A DNA stretch of 43,309 bases from Xanthomarina sp035306705 (GCF_035306705.1 NZ_DATGNO010000026.1:1-43309), one strand, 5' to 3'. Positions 24,123 through 33,663 are shown, counted from the first letter of the stretch. Notes: generated by a model from the letters alone, not told the origin. Program-made: numbers and translations.

Positions 24123-25478
24123 TTAACCAATTTCCTTTACCATTACGTCCAAACCTTTTCTTATAATATCTTGATGTGGTTGTTTAGACACACAAACAAA
24201 TTCTGTTAAAGCAAAGTCTTCAGGAGCTACTTCGTACATTCCTAAAGCTTCCATTTCGTCTAAATCTGTGTACATACAAGCTTTTAATATTTGTAACGGA
24301 TAAATATCTAAAGGAAAAACCTCTTCATAATTACCTGTTAACACGAAATTCCTATGTTCTCCATTGGTATTTGTGTTTAAATCGTAAGCTTTATTTGGGA
24401 ATAACCAAGAAAACGTAAGAGCTCTCGAAGTTGATATTTTATTGAATACAGGTTTGTTCCATCCAAAGAATTCGTAATCGTCTCCTTCTGGGATAACCGT
24501 AATGATATTGCTATAGTAATCTAGACAACCGTCTGGCTTTACTTGTTTGCCAGATAAGACATTTCCAGAAATAATTCGAGCGTTGCTATCTTTATCTATC
24601 CCGCTATCATAAACCATCGTAGCTAGTTCGCTACCTATTTTAGTTTTAAAATATCTTGGTTTTTTAATAGAGGAACCTGCCATAGCTACAATTCGCTCGG
24701 CATTGAATTTCCCAGTTAGCAGCAATTCACCTATAATTACAAGATCTTGAGCGTTAAGGGTCCAAACAGTTTCTCCTTTATTAACAGGGTCTATTTTGTT
24801 TATTTGTGTTCCTACATTTCCAGAAGGGTGTGGCCCAGAAACCTTATGCAAGGTAATTCCAGATAATCCCGCTAAAGGCGAAGAACTATTCTTTCCAACA
24901 GACACGTGTACTTGGCCTTCGGTTAATTTCCCTAAAGCTGTAACGGCTGCTTGAAGCTCGGCTTCTTTTCCTTTAAGCGTATAATCTAAATCCGCTGCTA
25001 ATGGCGCAGAGGCATAAGCAGAAATAAATATTGCTTTTGGCGCTCTGTCTGGTTTTGCAATAATATCGTACGGACGTTGTTTTATAAATGGCCAACAACC
25101 AGAAGCTAATAAATGCTCCTTAACGGCTTCACCACTTGCGGTTTGAACATCAAACCTTCCATTGTCTTGATAAACTTGCTCTTTATCAGCTAGTAATTTA
25201 ATAGCTAATATTCTTCTTTTTTCTCCACGTTCAATCTCTAAAACATCTCCGGAAACTGGGGATACAAATTTCACAGATTCGTCGGCCTTATCATAAAAAA
25301 CAGTTTCTCCCGCTTTTACTTTAGCACCAACTTTTACCACCATTTTAGGAACTACTCCATGGAAATCTTCTGGTCTTAAAGTACAATAGTTGCTAACTAT
25401 CGCATTTTCGGTTACTTTTTCAGCAACTCCTTTAAGTTTAATATCCAGACCTTTTTTAATCCTAATGTCGTTTGACAT
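24123..25478 (-). CDS. nqrA: Na+-translocating NADH:quinone reductase subunit A
   Basis: 451 aa, cytoplasmic peripheral subunit with no cofactor. The N-terminal barrel-sandwich region (about 30-90, KMVVKVGAKVKAGETVFYDK) is related to RnfC. Further conserved segments are SGCWPFIKQRPYDIIA, GPHPSGNVGTQI and VAMAGSSIKKPRYFKTKIG. It is the first gene of the nqr operon, order A-B-C-D-E-F, transcribed leftward. A TAnnTTTG element lies about 65 bp upstream of the start. Confidence 0.97.
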   Translation of the reverse strand: MSNDIRIKKGLDIKLKGVAEKVTENAIVSNYCTLRPEDFHGVVPKMVVKVGAKVKAGETVFYDKADESVKFVSPVSGDVLEIERGEKRRILAIKLLADKEQVYQDNGRFDVQTASGEAVKEHLLASGCWPFIKQRPYDIIAKPDRAPKAIFISAYASAPLAADLDYTLKGKEAELQAAVTALGKLTEGQVHVSVGKNSSSPLAGLSGITLHKVSGPHPSGNVGTQINKIDPVNKGETVWTLNAQDLVIIGELLLTGKFNAERIVAMAGSSIKKPRYFKTKIGSELATMVYDSGIDKDSNARIISGNVLSGKQVKPDGCLDYYSNIITVIPEGDDYEFFGWNKPVFNKISTSRALTFSWLFPNKAYDLNTNTNGEHRNFVLTGNYEEVFPLDIYPLQILKACMYTDLDEMEALGMYEVAPEDFALTEFVCVSKQPHQDIIRKGLDVMVKEIG

Positions 25479-25543
25479 ATTTATAAATCTATTTGTTAAT
25501 AGTAAATGTGATTAAGATTCTTAATTGCCTTAAAAAATCGGTG

Positions 25544-25551
25544 CAAATTTA
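25544..25551 (-). promoter_or_regulatory. Candidate -7 promoter element for the nqr operon
   Basis: TAAATTTG on the minus strand fits the Bacteroidota TAnnTTTG consensus and would give a leader of about 60 nt before nqrA. No good TTTG -33 element at normal spacing was found. Confidence 0.4.
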
Positions 25552-25678
25552 CTAAATTCTATACGAATTAGCACTAGACTTTCCAGAAGAACGTTATTTA
25601 TTTTCATTCTAAATAAGCTAGAATATAAAGGTATAGAATTTGCTTATATTTACAAATAATTTTATTTCAAAAATAATA

Positions 25679-26926
25679 ATGGCTAAAATTCACATTTATA
25701 CATACGTCTTATTCATCCCTTTTTTATTTTTTGGTCAAACCCAAGAAGTTGTTCCTCCAGATTATATCAAAACGGTTATTTTCACTGGAGAAACTCCTGA
25801 GAGCCAATTGCCAATTATAAGATTGGGAGACCGAATAGCTTTGGAATTTGATGCTCTAAACGGAAATGAAGAGGATTTTTATTATAAAATCGAACATTAT
25901 GATTACGATTGGACACCTTCAAACCTAACAAAGGCGGAGTATATGTCTGGTTACGACAACCAAAGAATTCGTAATTACGAGAATTCCTTTAATACCTATC
26001 AAATTTATTCGCATTACAATTTAATAATCCCAAACGAGCGAACTCGTGGATTAATTAAATCGGGGAATTACATGATTCATATATACAATGACTACGATGA
26101 ACTAGTATTCTCAAGAAAATTCATGCTCTATGAAAACAACGCCAATGTTGGGGTTTTTGTTAGAACTTCTAGAGATGTAAAGTATTTAGCGCAAAAACAA
26201 ACGGTGGATATTAATATTAATTCAACCAACATTCAATTTAACAATCCTTCTGAAACTGTTAAAGCTTTAATTGTTCAGAATAACAATTTAAACACAGCCA
26301 TTTCCAATGTAAAACCGCAATACACCATGGGAAATGAACTTATTTACAAATACACTTCAGAAACCAGTTTTTGGGGTGGCAACGAATACTTGGCTTTTGA
26401 AAACAAAGATGTTAAAGGTGCTAACGTAGCTATACAATACATTGAATTAGCCGATTTATACAACAACTTCCTATTTACAGATATTGTTCGAGCCAACAGA
26501 CCATATACCTATAATCCGGATATTAACGGAAATTTTGTAATTAATGCTCTCGATACAGAAAGGCCATGGATTGAAGCCGATTATGTTTGGATACACTTTT
26601 CCTTATTACCAGACCCGTCATTAATGAACAAATCGATTTATGTTTATGGCAATTACAACAACTATGAATTAACCGAAACCAATAAAATGCATTTTAATAA
26701 GGATCGAGGGGTTTACGAAACTCAATTATTGCTAAAACAAGGTTTCTACAGTTATAAATATGTCGTGGTAGACGAAAAAGGTGGTTTGCAGGAAGGTGCA
26801 GTTAGCGGTAATTTTAAGGAAACAGAAAACAATTACAAAGTATTGGTGTATTATAGAGATTTAGGCGCGAGATACGACAGATTAATTGGAGTTGGCGAGT
26901 CTAATTCTGTTAATATTACTAATTAG
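25679..26926 (+). CDS. Type IX secretion system plug protein (DUF5103 family)
   Basis: 415 aa from ATG 25679; a TTG at 25640 would add 13 residues ahead of the signal peptide MAKIHIYTYVLFIPFLFFGQ. The whole sequence follows the DUF5103 pattern: PPDYIKTVIFTGETPESQLP near the start, then YYKIEHYDYDWTPSNLTKAE, NSFNTYQIYSHYNLIIPNE and, towards the end, SIYVYGNYNNYELTETNKM and GFYSYKYVVVDEKGG. Members plug the periplasmic side of the empty SprA (Sov) translocon in the outer membrane. The neighbours give no operon: nqr is divergent across a 200-bp gap and apaG follows 89 bp later. Assignment is by family recognition. Confidence 0.88.
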   Translation: MAKIHIYTYVLFIPFLFFGQTQEVVPPDYIKTVIFTGETPESQLPIIRLGDRIALEFDALNGNEEDFYYKIEHYDYDWTPSNLTKAEYMSGYDNQRIRNYENSFNTYQIYSHYNLIIPNERTRGLIKSGNYMIHIYNDYDELVFSRKFMLYENNANVGVFVRTSRDVKYLAQKQTVDININSTNIQFNNPSETVKALIVQNNNLNTAISNVKPQYTMGNELIYKYTSETSFWGGNEYLAFENKDVKGANVAIQYIELADLYNNFLFTDIVRANRPYTYNPDINGNFVINALDTERPWIEADYVWIHFSLLPDPSLMNKSIYVYGNYNNYELTETNKMHFNKDRGVYETQLLLKQGFYSYKYVVVDEKGGLQEGAVSGNFKETENNYKVLVYYRDLGARYDRLIGVGESNSVNITN

Positions 26927-27015
26927 AGCAGGCCATCCGTGCTTATAATCTAATAATTTGCTGTTTTAAGTCTTATATTTCATAATTTAGCATCAACCAA
27001 TAAATCTATGACCTA

Positions 27016-27408
27016 ATGAGAGTGGTTCAAAAAGTAACAAAAGGGATTAAAATTTCAGTAGAAACCGTGTTTGAAGGAACTTTATATAAGAACTACCAAA
27101 TACAGTATGCTTTTGGCTATCAAATAACTATTGAAAATAAAAGTAAAGATTCCGTCCAATTGCTATCTAGACATTGGACCATTCTAGATGCCTTAAATAA
27201 TTTGGAAATTGTTTATGGTGAAGGAGTGATTGGCAAAAAACCCATTTTAAATCCAGGAGAATCGCACACTTACACTTCGGGGTGCTTGCTGTTCTCACCT
27301 TTTGGTGCCATGTTTGGCTATTATAATATGGTAAATATTTCTAACCAAAATGGTTTTCGAGTTCATATTCCTAACTTTAAATTAAACGCGCCTTTCGCAC
27401 TTAATTAA
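27016..27408 (+). CDS. apaG: ApaG (DUF525) family protein
   Basis: 130 aa, normal length for ApaG, an immunoglobulin-like beta-sandwich. Recognised from GIKISVETVFEGTLYKNYQ, FGYQITIENKSKDSVQLLSR, HWTILDALNNLEIVYGEGVI, the GKKPILNPGESHTYTSGC segment and the FGAMFGYYNMV strand. It is cytoplasmic; in enterobacteria it is linked to cobalt and magnesium homeostasis, but the biochemical role is unsettled. The preceding codons ATGACCTAATGA form only a three-residue reading frame, so ATG 27016 is taken as the start. Convergent with the NRDE gene; no clear terminator in the 104-bp gap. Confidence 0.93.
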   Translation: MRVVQKVTKGIKISVETVFEGTLYKNYQIQYAFGYQITIENKSKDSVQLLSRHWTILDALNNLEIVYGEGVIGKKPILNPGESHTYTSGCLLFSPFGAMFGYYNMVNISNQNGFRVHIPNFKLNAPFALN

Positions 27409-27512
27409 TTCATTTTTAAACAGTTATTTTTTTTAAAATCTTTTCAGTGTAACACTATTTAATGTGCCAATTTGGGTTATCATTTAATGGTGTTTGTGCT
27501 ATTTATAATTTC

Positions 27513-28220
27513 TTATGTATTAAAATTAGCCAGCGTTTCTGTGTTTCTTTGAAGATTTATGTATCGCATGTCAACCTCATCATCTTGCTTTAATACTTGA
27601 GTAATGCTGGTAGTTTTTACAAACCCTCGATCCATAATCACACCAAATTCTTTATTGGTAGTTCCTGCTGTTTTATGAAACTCCAAAACTGAATGGGAAT
27701 TGAGTTCGTTTTTCAACCTAAATTCCCGGAACCAAACTTGCCTCTCTTGCTTCATACTTCCAGTATATAAGGAAGACGACGACCAGAGATTAGGTTCTAA
27801 AGGCAAATTTTTAAAATGTTTAGCCGTGCCATCCCAAACCAATTCAAAAAACAACAAATCGGCATTCCAATCTACTATGATAATAGTAAAAGGCTCCACG
27901 TCTATCAGATTATAGTCTTTTACCAATTTTAAAACATCGTCAGAAATCAATAAATCCTTCACCACCACGCCGCGACTCAATCTATATTTATCCTGCCTGG
28001 CATGTGGTGTAAAACCACCATTGAGTAGGCAAACCAACCTGTTTTTATCGCTAAGTCCAACCCAAGTACCACCCGCAACCTTATCTTTTGGATATAATAG
28101 CTTCGCCTCTTCCTCAAAATAAAAATCTGGATCGAGCGTTTCTCTATTAGGCGCTTCATCTCTATTAGTAGTTAATATAAAATTAGTTTTCCCTAAAGGA
28201 ATAAGAGTTACTGTACACAT
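27513..28220 (-). CDS. NRDE (TANGO2) family protein
   Basis: 235 aa. The name-giving TTNRDE motif is at about 17-22 after MCTVTLIPLGKTNFIL, with the C2 typical of the family. Also conserved are GGTWVGLSDKNRLVCLLNGG and, near the end, a TNKEFGVIMDRGFVKTTS stretch. The N-terminal Cys arrangement resembles N-terminal nucleophile hydrolases, but no activity is established for bacterial members; a haem-related role has been proposed for eukaryotic TANGO2. It stands alone, divergent from pruA, with a good -7 element 35 bp upstream. Confidence 0.9.
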   Translation of the reverse strand: MCTVTLIPLGKTNFILTTNRDEAPNRETLDPDFYFEEEAKLLYPKDKVAGGTWVGLSDKNRLVCLLNGGFTPHARQDKYRLSRGVVVKDLLISDDVLKLVKDYNLIDVEPFTIIIVDWNADLLFFELVWDGTAKHFKNLPLEPNLWSSSSLYTGSMKQERQVWFREFRLKNELNSHSVLEFHKTAGTTNKEFGVIMDRGFVKTTSITQVLKQDDEVDMRYINLQRNTETLANFNT

Positions 28221-28254
28221 ATAAATTCTAGTCTAAAAATCATTTGATAACTTA

Positions 28255-28262
28255 CAAAAATA
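28255..28262 (-). promoter_or_regulatory. Candidate -7 element for the NRDE gene
   Basis: TATTTTTG on the minus strand fits TAnnTTTG, 35 bp upstream of the start codon, implying a leader of about 28 nt. Confidence 0.45.
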
Positions 28263-28321
28263 AACCTATAATTTAACTTGCCTTTAGGATTCTAAAGAAT
28301 TATAAATCGCTAAAAATATTG

Positions 28322-28329
28322 TAACTTTG
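28322..28329 (+). promoter_or_regulatory. Candidate -7 element for pruA
   Basis: TAACTTTG fits TAnnTTTG exactly and lies 38 bp before the pruA start. No TTTG -33 element at the usual spacing was found. Confidence 0.5.
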
Positions 28330-28366
28330 CAACTAAATTTTTACGAATTCTAAAATAGAAATAATC

Positions 28367-29992
28367 ATGGGAAAAGGATTTTTTAATGTGCCAATTGCTG
28401 TTAACGAACCTGTTAAAAGTTACGCTCCTGGAACTCCAGAAAGAGAAGCTGTTCTAAAAGCTTATAAAGAAATGTACAATAGTCAAGTTGATGTACCAAT
28501 GTATATTAACGGAAAAGATGTTACTACTGGAAATACCAGAACCATGTCTCCTCCACACGACCACAAACATATAGTTGGAACTTACCATTTAGCCGAGAAG
28601 TCTCACGTAGAAGAAGCTATTGCAACAGCTTTGGAAGCAAGAAAATCTTGGTCGCAAATGCCTTGGGAGCACCGTGCTGGTATCTTTTTAAAAGCTGCTG
28701 AATTACTTGCTGGACCTTACAGAGCAAAAATCAATGCGGCAACCATGATTGCTCAATCTAAAACCATACATCAAGCAGAAATTGATGCTGCTTGTGAATT
28801 GATAGATTTCCTACGTTTTAATGTTCAGTTTATGACAGACATTTACATGGAACAACCAGAAAGCACAAGTGATGCTTGGAACAGAGTAGAATATAGACCT
28901 TTAGAAGGATTTACTTATGCAGTAACACCTTTTAACTTTACAGCTATTGCTGGAAATTTACCTTCTTGTATGGCATTAATGGGGAATGTTGTTGTTTGGA
29001 AACCAAGTAACAACCAAGTGTACTCCGCTAAAGTTATTATGGACGTGTTTAAAGAAGCAGGCGTTCCTGATGGTGTAATAAACGTTGTTTTTGGAAACCC
29101 AGGAATGATTACAGATACCGTTTTAGAAAGTCCACATTTCTCAGGATTACATTATACAGGGTCGACTCCTGTTTTCCAAAATTTATGGAAACAAATTGGA
29201 AACAATATCGAAAACTACAAAACCTACCCACGAATAGTAGGTGAAACTGGTGGGAAAGATTTTATTATAGCTCATAAAACAGCTAATGCAAAACAAGTTG
29301 CAACCGCAATTTCTAGAGGAGCTTTCGAATTTCAAGGTCAGAAATGTAGTGCTGCATCTAGAGCTTATATTCCTAATAACATTTGGGAAGATGTAAAAAA
29401 ATATGTGATTGCAGATGTCAAGTCATTTAAAATGGGATCTCCTGAAGATATGGGCAACTTTGTAACTGCCGTAATTAACGAAGGCTCGTTTGACAAATTA
29501 GCATCATACATAGATCAAGCAAAAGCAGATAAGGATGCCGAAATTATTGTTGGTGGTGGATACGATAAATCTAAAGGTTACTTTATAGAGCCAACAGTAA
29601 TTGTAACAACTAATCCTAAATATTCGACCATGTGTACTGAATTATTTGGACCGGTTATGACTATTTATGTATACGATGAGAATAAATTCACGGAAACATT
29701 AAAACTGGTTGACGAAACAAGTGAATACGCTTTAACTGGAGCAATATTATCTACTTGTCGTTATGCCATTGTTGAAGCTACTAATGCGCTACAAAACAGT
29801 GCTGGAAACTTCTATATAAACGACAAACCAACAGGTGCTGTTGTAGGACAACAACCATTTGGTGGGGCAAGAGCTTCTGGAACAAATGATAAAGCAGGAT
29901 CTGCTCAAAACCTAATGCGTTGGATTTCTCCACGTATGATTAAGGAAACGTTTGTAACTCCAGTAGATTACAAATACCCTTTCTTAGGATAG
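28367..29992 (+). CDS. pruA: L-glutamate gamma-semialdehyde dehydrogenase (1-pyrroline-5-carboxylate dehydrogenase)
   Basis: 541 aa, the length of the single-domain P5C dehydrogenases of Bacteroidota and mitochondria, not the bifunctional PutA. The catalytic cysteine is C327 in FEFQGQKCSAASRAY and the general base E293 in VGETGGKDF. The NAD-binding segment is TPFNFTAIAGNLPSCMALMGN, and the GARASGTNDKAGS end is typical. It oxidises glutamate semialdehyde from proline degradation to glutamate in the cytoplasm. No proline dehydrogenase gene is in the window. It has its own -7 element and a strong terminator, so it is monocistronic. Confidence 0.97.
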   Translation: MGKGFFNVPIAVNEPVKSYAPGTPEREAVLKAYKEMYNSQVDVPMYINGKDVTTGNTRTMSPPHDHKHIVGTYHLAEKSHVEEAIATALEARKSWSQMPWEHRAGIFLKAAELLAGPYRAKINAATMIAQSKTIHQAEIDAACELIDFLRFNVQFMTDIYMEQPESTSDAWNRVEYRPLEGFTYAVTPFNFTAIAGNLPSCMALMGNVVVWKPSNNQVYSAKVIMDVFKEAGVPDGVINVVFGNPGMITDTVLESPHFSGLHYTGSTPVFQNLWKQIGNNIENYKTYPRIVGETGGKDFIIAHKTANAKQVATAISRGAFEFQGQKCSAASRAYIPNNIWEDVKKYVIADVKSFKMGSPEDMGNFVTAVINEGSFDKLASYIDQAKADKDAEIIVGGGYDKSKGYFIEPTVIVTTNPKYSTMCTELFGPVMTIYVYDENKFTETLKLVDETSEYALTGAILSTCRYAIVEATNALQNSAGNFYINDKPTGAVVGQQPFGGARASGTNDKAGSAQNLMRWISPRMIKETFVTPVDYKYPFLG

Positions 29993-30012
29993 GAAAACTG
30001 AGTTTATATAAT

Positions 30013-30047
30013 AAAACCCTTAAAACTTACATTTTAAGGGTTTTTTT
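30013..30047 (+). terminator. Rho-independent terminator of pruA
   Basis: Thirteen-bp perfect stem AAAACCCTTAAAA (30013-30025) / TTTTAAGGGTTTT (30032-30044), 6-nt loop, then further T residues. Confidence 0.9.
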
Positions 30048-30122
30048 GTGCTTTTAATCCTACATGTGTTAAAGCGATGGTAAAACTTTATATATTTAGA
30101 AGATAATCCAACAATCTTTAAC

Positions 30123-32495
30123 ATGAAAAAAATCTACTTATTACTTATTCTACTTGTTTCGGTGGGCGCATTCTCGCAAACCAAAAATGCCCTTCAAAAA
30201 TTTGACACCTCTTCTATGGAGACTTCTGTGTTAGCGCATAAATCCCCAATAGTAGATATTTCAAATTACAATGAAAAAACCATCAACAATTACAACTTTT
30301 TTCAAGCATATAAAGCCATAGAACATGGCGATCTGCAAAAGCGATTTTCACCTTTAGAAAGCTTAAAAAGTCAAAGTGAAAAAAGTTATTTCACAAACAT
30401 TATTCCTCTTGCTATTTTACATAGCGACTACGAATCTATTAGCGATGAAGCACTTCAAAATAACAGTGTAACAAGAGATTCTGAAGGTTATTTACTAAGA
30501 ACGACCCAAGCGCCTATTTTTGAAAAAAAACACCTAACCCTTACCTCGCCATTGCGCACAAGTTTTAAGGGATTACATACCACATTTAGCTTATTGGAAT
30601 CCAATATTTTTAACACAACCAATCAGGTTATTGAAAACATTGCTATAGATTTTAATGATGGATTAGGTTTTACAGCCATTGTTTTAAACCAAAACATTCC
30701 AGTTACATATCAGGACGCTGGAAAAAAAGTACTGACGTTCCAATTAACCCTTGATAATGGCGAAATTATTACACGTCAATCCACCTTAAAAATCACAGCT
30801 TCGAATGCTGACATATTTGAAAGTACCAACAGAGTAATAACCACTTTTAATTCAAGCATTACTCCAGATTTATCGGCTTATGGCGAAACGGTTTCTTATC
30901 CTGGAACTGGAGAGTACGAAATTTATTTAAGTGCAGATGGTATATTAGACAAGCCTATCTTTTTAGTGGACGGTTTCGATCCAGGCGATGGAAGAGACAT
31001 TACTGGAATATACGATTTATTAGGATTCACTGAAGGGGGCAACTCCTCAAATCTTGGCGATTTAGTTAGAGACGAAGGTTTTGATATCGTTATATTAAAT
31101 TTTCCAATTTACACAAGAGCGCAAGATGCTGCTATTATTGATGGAGGTGTCGATTTTATTGAACGTAACGCCATGTTATTGGTAGATCTAATAAACATAA
31201 TCAATGCTGAAAAAGAAGGAACTTCTGAAAACGTAGTTATAGGGCCAAGCATGGGCGGTCTTATTTCAAGATATGCTTTAAACTACATGGAAAACCAAAA
31301 CATGAACCACGAAACCAGATTGTGGATTTCTTTTGATGCACCACACCATGGAGCGAATGTTCCAATAGGATTCCAACATCAGTTTAATTTCCTTGCTTTT
31401 GGATTAGATGATTTTTGGGTTCTAGGAAATCAAAATGTTGAAGAATTGCAACCTATTATTAATGGTATGCTACGATCTTCTGCAGCCAGACAAATGCTTA
31501 CCGATCAATTTGAACCACATATTACCAATAGCGACGGGGTAACCTTCAATAGTTCTTTGGCCTTACCTAGAGCACATCCATTTAAAGCTATTTTTGATGC
31601 AAGAATAAACAACTTAACCAGTTCAGGCTTTCCTCAATTAATCCGTAATGTATCTATTATAAATGGTAGCGGAATAAATAGTCGTTATCCAGATAACACT
31701 GCGGCAGCCAACAATTTGGTTCCAGGAAGTAGAATTTTAAATGCCAACATCAATATTATGACTGGTGCAACCATGAAGATTAAAACCTATTTTACTCCAA
31801 ATGCAGGAACTCAAATTCAGACCAGTAACGTCCATTTGGATTTTGCATGGTGGTTTCCTTTAGCTAACGATAGAATTAACAATGCTGATTCTAGAGCATT
31901 CACATATTCTAACGGCGTTGATGCAGCCTCAGGTGGTTTATTCGATATTTTAAAATTAACTGAAGACTTATCTACAGATGGATTGGTTGGTGAGTTTTTA
32001 GGTGCTTTAAGTACAGATCATTTTAATTTTATACCAAGCGTAAGCGCTATGGCTTTGAGGGTTACAAATAATGAAATAAACTGGTTCCATACACCAACAG
32101 GAATCACCACAACAAACGCAACTACCAACAACACCCCTTTTGATGCTTGGTATATGCCAAACATAAACGAGCCACACGTAACCTTAACTCCAGGAAACGT
32201 GGACTTTGCCTTGTTTGAAATATTACAAACCACCTTATCAACAGAAACCAACCTGTTTCAAAACATGAGGTTGAAGCAAAATCCAATTACAAATAATTTA
32301 ACTTTACTGAGCTCTAAGGAATATAACAACGTGAGTATTTCCATAGTAGATATAACCGGAAAACTTGTTTACAGTCAGAAAACAAACATAGAACAAAGCA
32401 CAACGCTTCCTATAAATTTAGCTTCTGGAATGTACATTTTAAATGTGGACACAAATACGGATACGAATTTAAGAACAAAGATTATTGTAAAATAA
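30123..32495 (+). CDS. T9SS-exported alpha/beta-hydrolase (lipase/esterase-like)
   Basis: 790 aa. Signal peptide MKKIYLLLILLVSVGAFSQ; a beta-rich N-terminal region (about 20-270); an alpha/beta-hydrolase domain (about 275-560) with strand PIFLVDGFDPGDGRD, nucleophile elbow GPSMGG (S376) and DAPHHGANVPIG, as in PGAP1-like, LCAT-like or lipase families; a further region (about 560-710) with STDHFNFIP, which may supply the histidine; and a type A T9SS sorting domain (about 715-790) ending SGMYILNVDTNTDTN...KIIVK. The enzyme is probably cell-surface or secreted and acts on esters such as lipids; the substrate cannot be told. A four-helix membrane protein gene starts 10 bp later. Confidence 0.85.
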   Translation: MKKIYLLLILLVSVGAFSQTKNALQKFDTSSMETSVLAHKSPIVDISNYNEKTINNYNFFQAYKAIEHGDLQKRFSPLESLKSQSEKSYFTNIIPLAILHSDYESISDEALQNNSVTRDSEGYLLRTTQAPIFEKKHLTLTSPLRTSFKGLHTTFSLLESNIFNTTNQVIENIAIDFNDGLGFTAIVLNQNIPVTYQDAGKKVLTFQLTLDNGEIITRQSTLKITASNADIFESTNRVITTFNSSITPDLSAYGETVSYPGTGEYEIYLSADGILDKPIFLVDGFDPGDGRDITGIYDLLGFTEGGNSSNLGDLVRDEGFDIVILNFPIYTRAQDAAIIDGGVDFIERNAMLLVDLINIINAEKEGTSENVVIGPSMGGLISRYALNYMENQNMNHETRLWISFDAPHHGANVPIGFQHQFNFLAFGLDDFWVLGNQNVEELQPIINGMLRSSAARQMLTDQFEPHITNSDGVTFNSSLALPRAHPFKAIFDARINNLTSSGFPQLIRNVSIINGSGINSRYPDNTAAANNLVPGSRILNANINIMTGATMKIKTYFTPNAGTQIQTSNVHLDFAWWFPLANDRINNADSRAFTYSNGVDAASGGLFDILKLTEDLSTDGLVGEFLGALSTDHFNFIPSVSAMALRVTNNEINWFHTPTGITTTNATTNNTPFDAWYMPNINEPHVTLTPGNVDFALFEILQTTLSTETNLFQNMRLKQNPITNNLTLLSSKEYNNVSISIVDITGKLVYSQKTNIEQSTTLPINLASGMYILNVDTNTDTNLRTKIIVK

Positions 32496-32505
32496 ATCGC
32501 ATTTA

Positions 32506-32997
32506 ATGAATAAGACATTCAAGTTTTTAAAGAAAGAATTCCTGGAAATGCTACCTCCAACTATTTTCTTTTTGGTGGTTTTTCATATTCTATTTTTTGT
32601 TCGCTCATTAATAGCAAATGAATATGGAATAAGCGCAACCTCATCGTTGGTTGCAACCATTGGTGCGTTAATTGTGGGAAAAGCTGTTTTAATTGCGGAT
32701 CACTTAAAATTAGTAAGACTATTCGAAGAAAAGAATCTAATATATAATGTGTTGTGGAAGGTGCTAATTTACTCCATTATGATTTCTGTTTTCAGATATT
32801 TAGAAGAGGCTATTCCATTAATCTATAAGCATGAATCTCTGGGATCTGCAAATCAACATCTATTAGAAGAAATAAAATGGACGAGATTTTGGATCATTCA
32901 AATCTTCCTTATGGTGTTCTTATTAATTTATGTGTCTTTTTCAGAGTTAATAAAATTAATAGGAAAAGAAAAGTTTAAAGCCTTGGTGCTTGGTTAA
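32506..32997 (+). CDS. Four-helix inner-membrane protein, unknown function
   Basis: 163 aa with four predicted membrane helices (about 17-38, 47-66, 84-103 and 126-145) joined by short charged loops. I do not recognise a named family. Conserved-looking features are the KKEFLEMLPPTIFF entry to helix 1, GKAVLIADHLKLVRLFEEKN between helices 2 and 3, and FRYLEEAIPLIYKHESLG after helix 3. It begins 10 bp after the secreted hydrolase gene and so is probably cotranscribed with it. A perfect hairpin terminator follows, overlapping the end of the convergent rsmG gene. Confidence 0.75.
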   Translation: MNKTFKFLKKEFLEMLPPTIFFLVVFHILFFVRSLIANEYGISATSSLVATIGALIVGKAVLIADHLKLVRLFEEKNLIYNVLWKVLIYSIMISVFRYLEEAIPLIYKHESLGSANQHLLEEIKWTRFWIIQIFLMVFLLIYVSFSELIKLIGKEKFKALVLG

Positions 32998-33008
32998 TAA
33001 GAAAGATT

Positions 33009-33056
33009 GTAGTGCATTTATCCTTTATATTTCATAGGTAAATGCACTACTTTTTT
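33009..33056 (+). terminator. Terminator overlapping the 3' end of rsmG
   Basis: Twelve-bp perfect stem GTAGTGCATTTA (33009-33020) / TAAATGCACTAC (33039-33050), 18-nt loop, then six T. The distal arm and loop are inside the rsmG coding sequence, so the last codons of rsmG also encode the terminator of the convergent operon. Confidence 0.8.
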
Positions 33057-33647
33057 AGTTTCAAAAAAGTCTTCTTCAAAGAAATCGGGAATTTCATAGA
33101 TGGTTGCTTTTGCATAGTCCTGAAGCTCTTCGCCTAAATCGCCACCTTTTAGATAAAGAATGCCGTTTTTTAGTTCATGGTTTTGCTTTTTCGCTATTTT
33201 GCCTTTGACCCAATGCACAAAGGTTGGCATGGCAGCTACAGCTCTACTTACAATAAAGTCGTAGTTACCTTTAATTAATTCCACCCGTTTATTAGTGGTT
33301 TTTACATTTTCCAAGCCCAGACCTGCAACAACCTCATCGACCACTTTTAGTTTTTTGGCAATACTATCCACTAAATGGAAAGAACATTCCGGAAACATGA
33401 TAGCCAGTGGTATTCCTGGAAATCCTCCTCCTGTTCCTACATCTAAAATTTTGGTTCCAGGTTTAAATTCTATAACTTTAGCAATAGCTAAAGAATGCAA
33501 GACATGTCTTAAATAAAGTTCGTCTATATCCTTACGAGACACGACATTTATCTTCAAGTTCCAGTCTTGATATAAGGCTTCCAATTGCGTGAATTTATCA
33601 ATCTGATCTTCAGTAAGGTTAGGGAAATACTTAAGAATTAACTGCAT
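33018..33647 (-). CDS. rsmG: 16S rRNA (guanine527-N7)-methyltransferase
   Basis: 209 aa, normal RsmG (GidB) length. The SAM-binding motif I is ILDVGTGGGFPGIPLAIMFP; family signatures also include the NVVSRKD segment near the N terminus, HLVDSIAKKLKVV, FIVSRAVAAMP and LYLKGGD. It methylates G527 in 16S rRNA; loss gives low-level streptomycin resistance in other bacteria. It is monocistronic and convergent with the four-helix membrane gene. A TACTTTTG -7 element lies 17 bp before the start. Confidence 0.97.
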   Translation of the reverse strand: MQLILKYFPNLTEDQIDKFTQLEALYQDWNLKINVVSRKDIDELYLRHVLHSLAIAKVIEFKPGTKILDVGTGGGFPGIPLAIMFPECSFHLVDSIAKKLKVVDEVVAGLGLENVKTTNKRVELIKGNYDFIVSRAVAAMPTFVHWVKGKIAKKQNHELKNGILYLKGGDLGEELQDYAKATIYEIPDFFEEDFFETKKVVHLPMKYKG

Positions 33648-33663
33648 GGTTTCTATTTTTGAA

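Noticed and set aside
25640..25678. Upstream TTG start for the plug protein
   Set aside because: Would put 13 residues before a complete signal peptide; ATG 25679 fits better. The same reasoning rejects 8662, 21366, 33733 and 39525 as starts of their genes.
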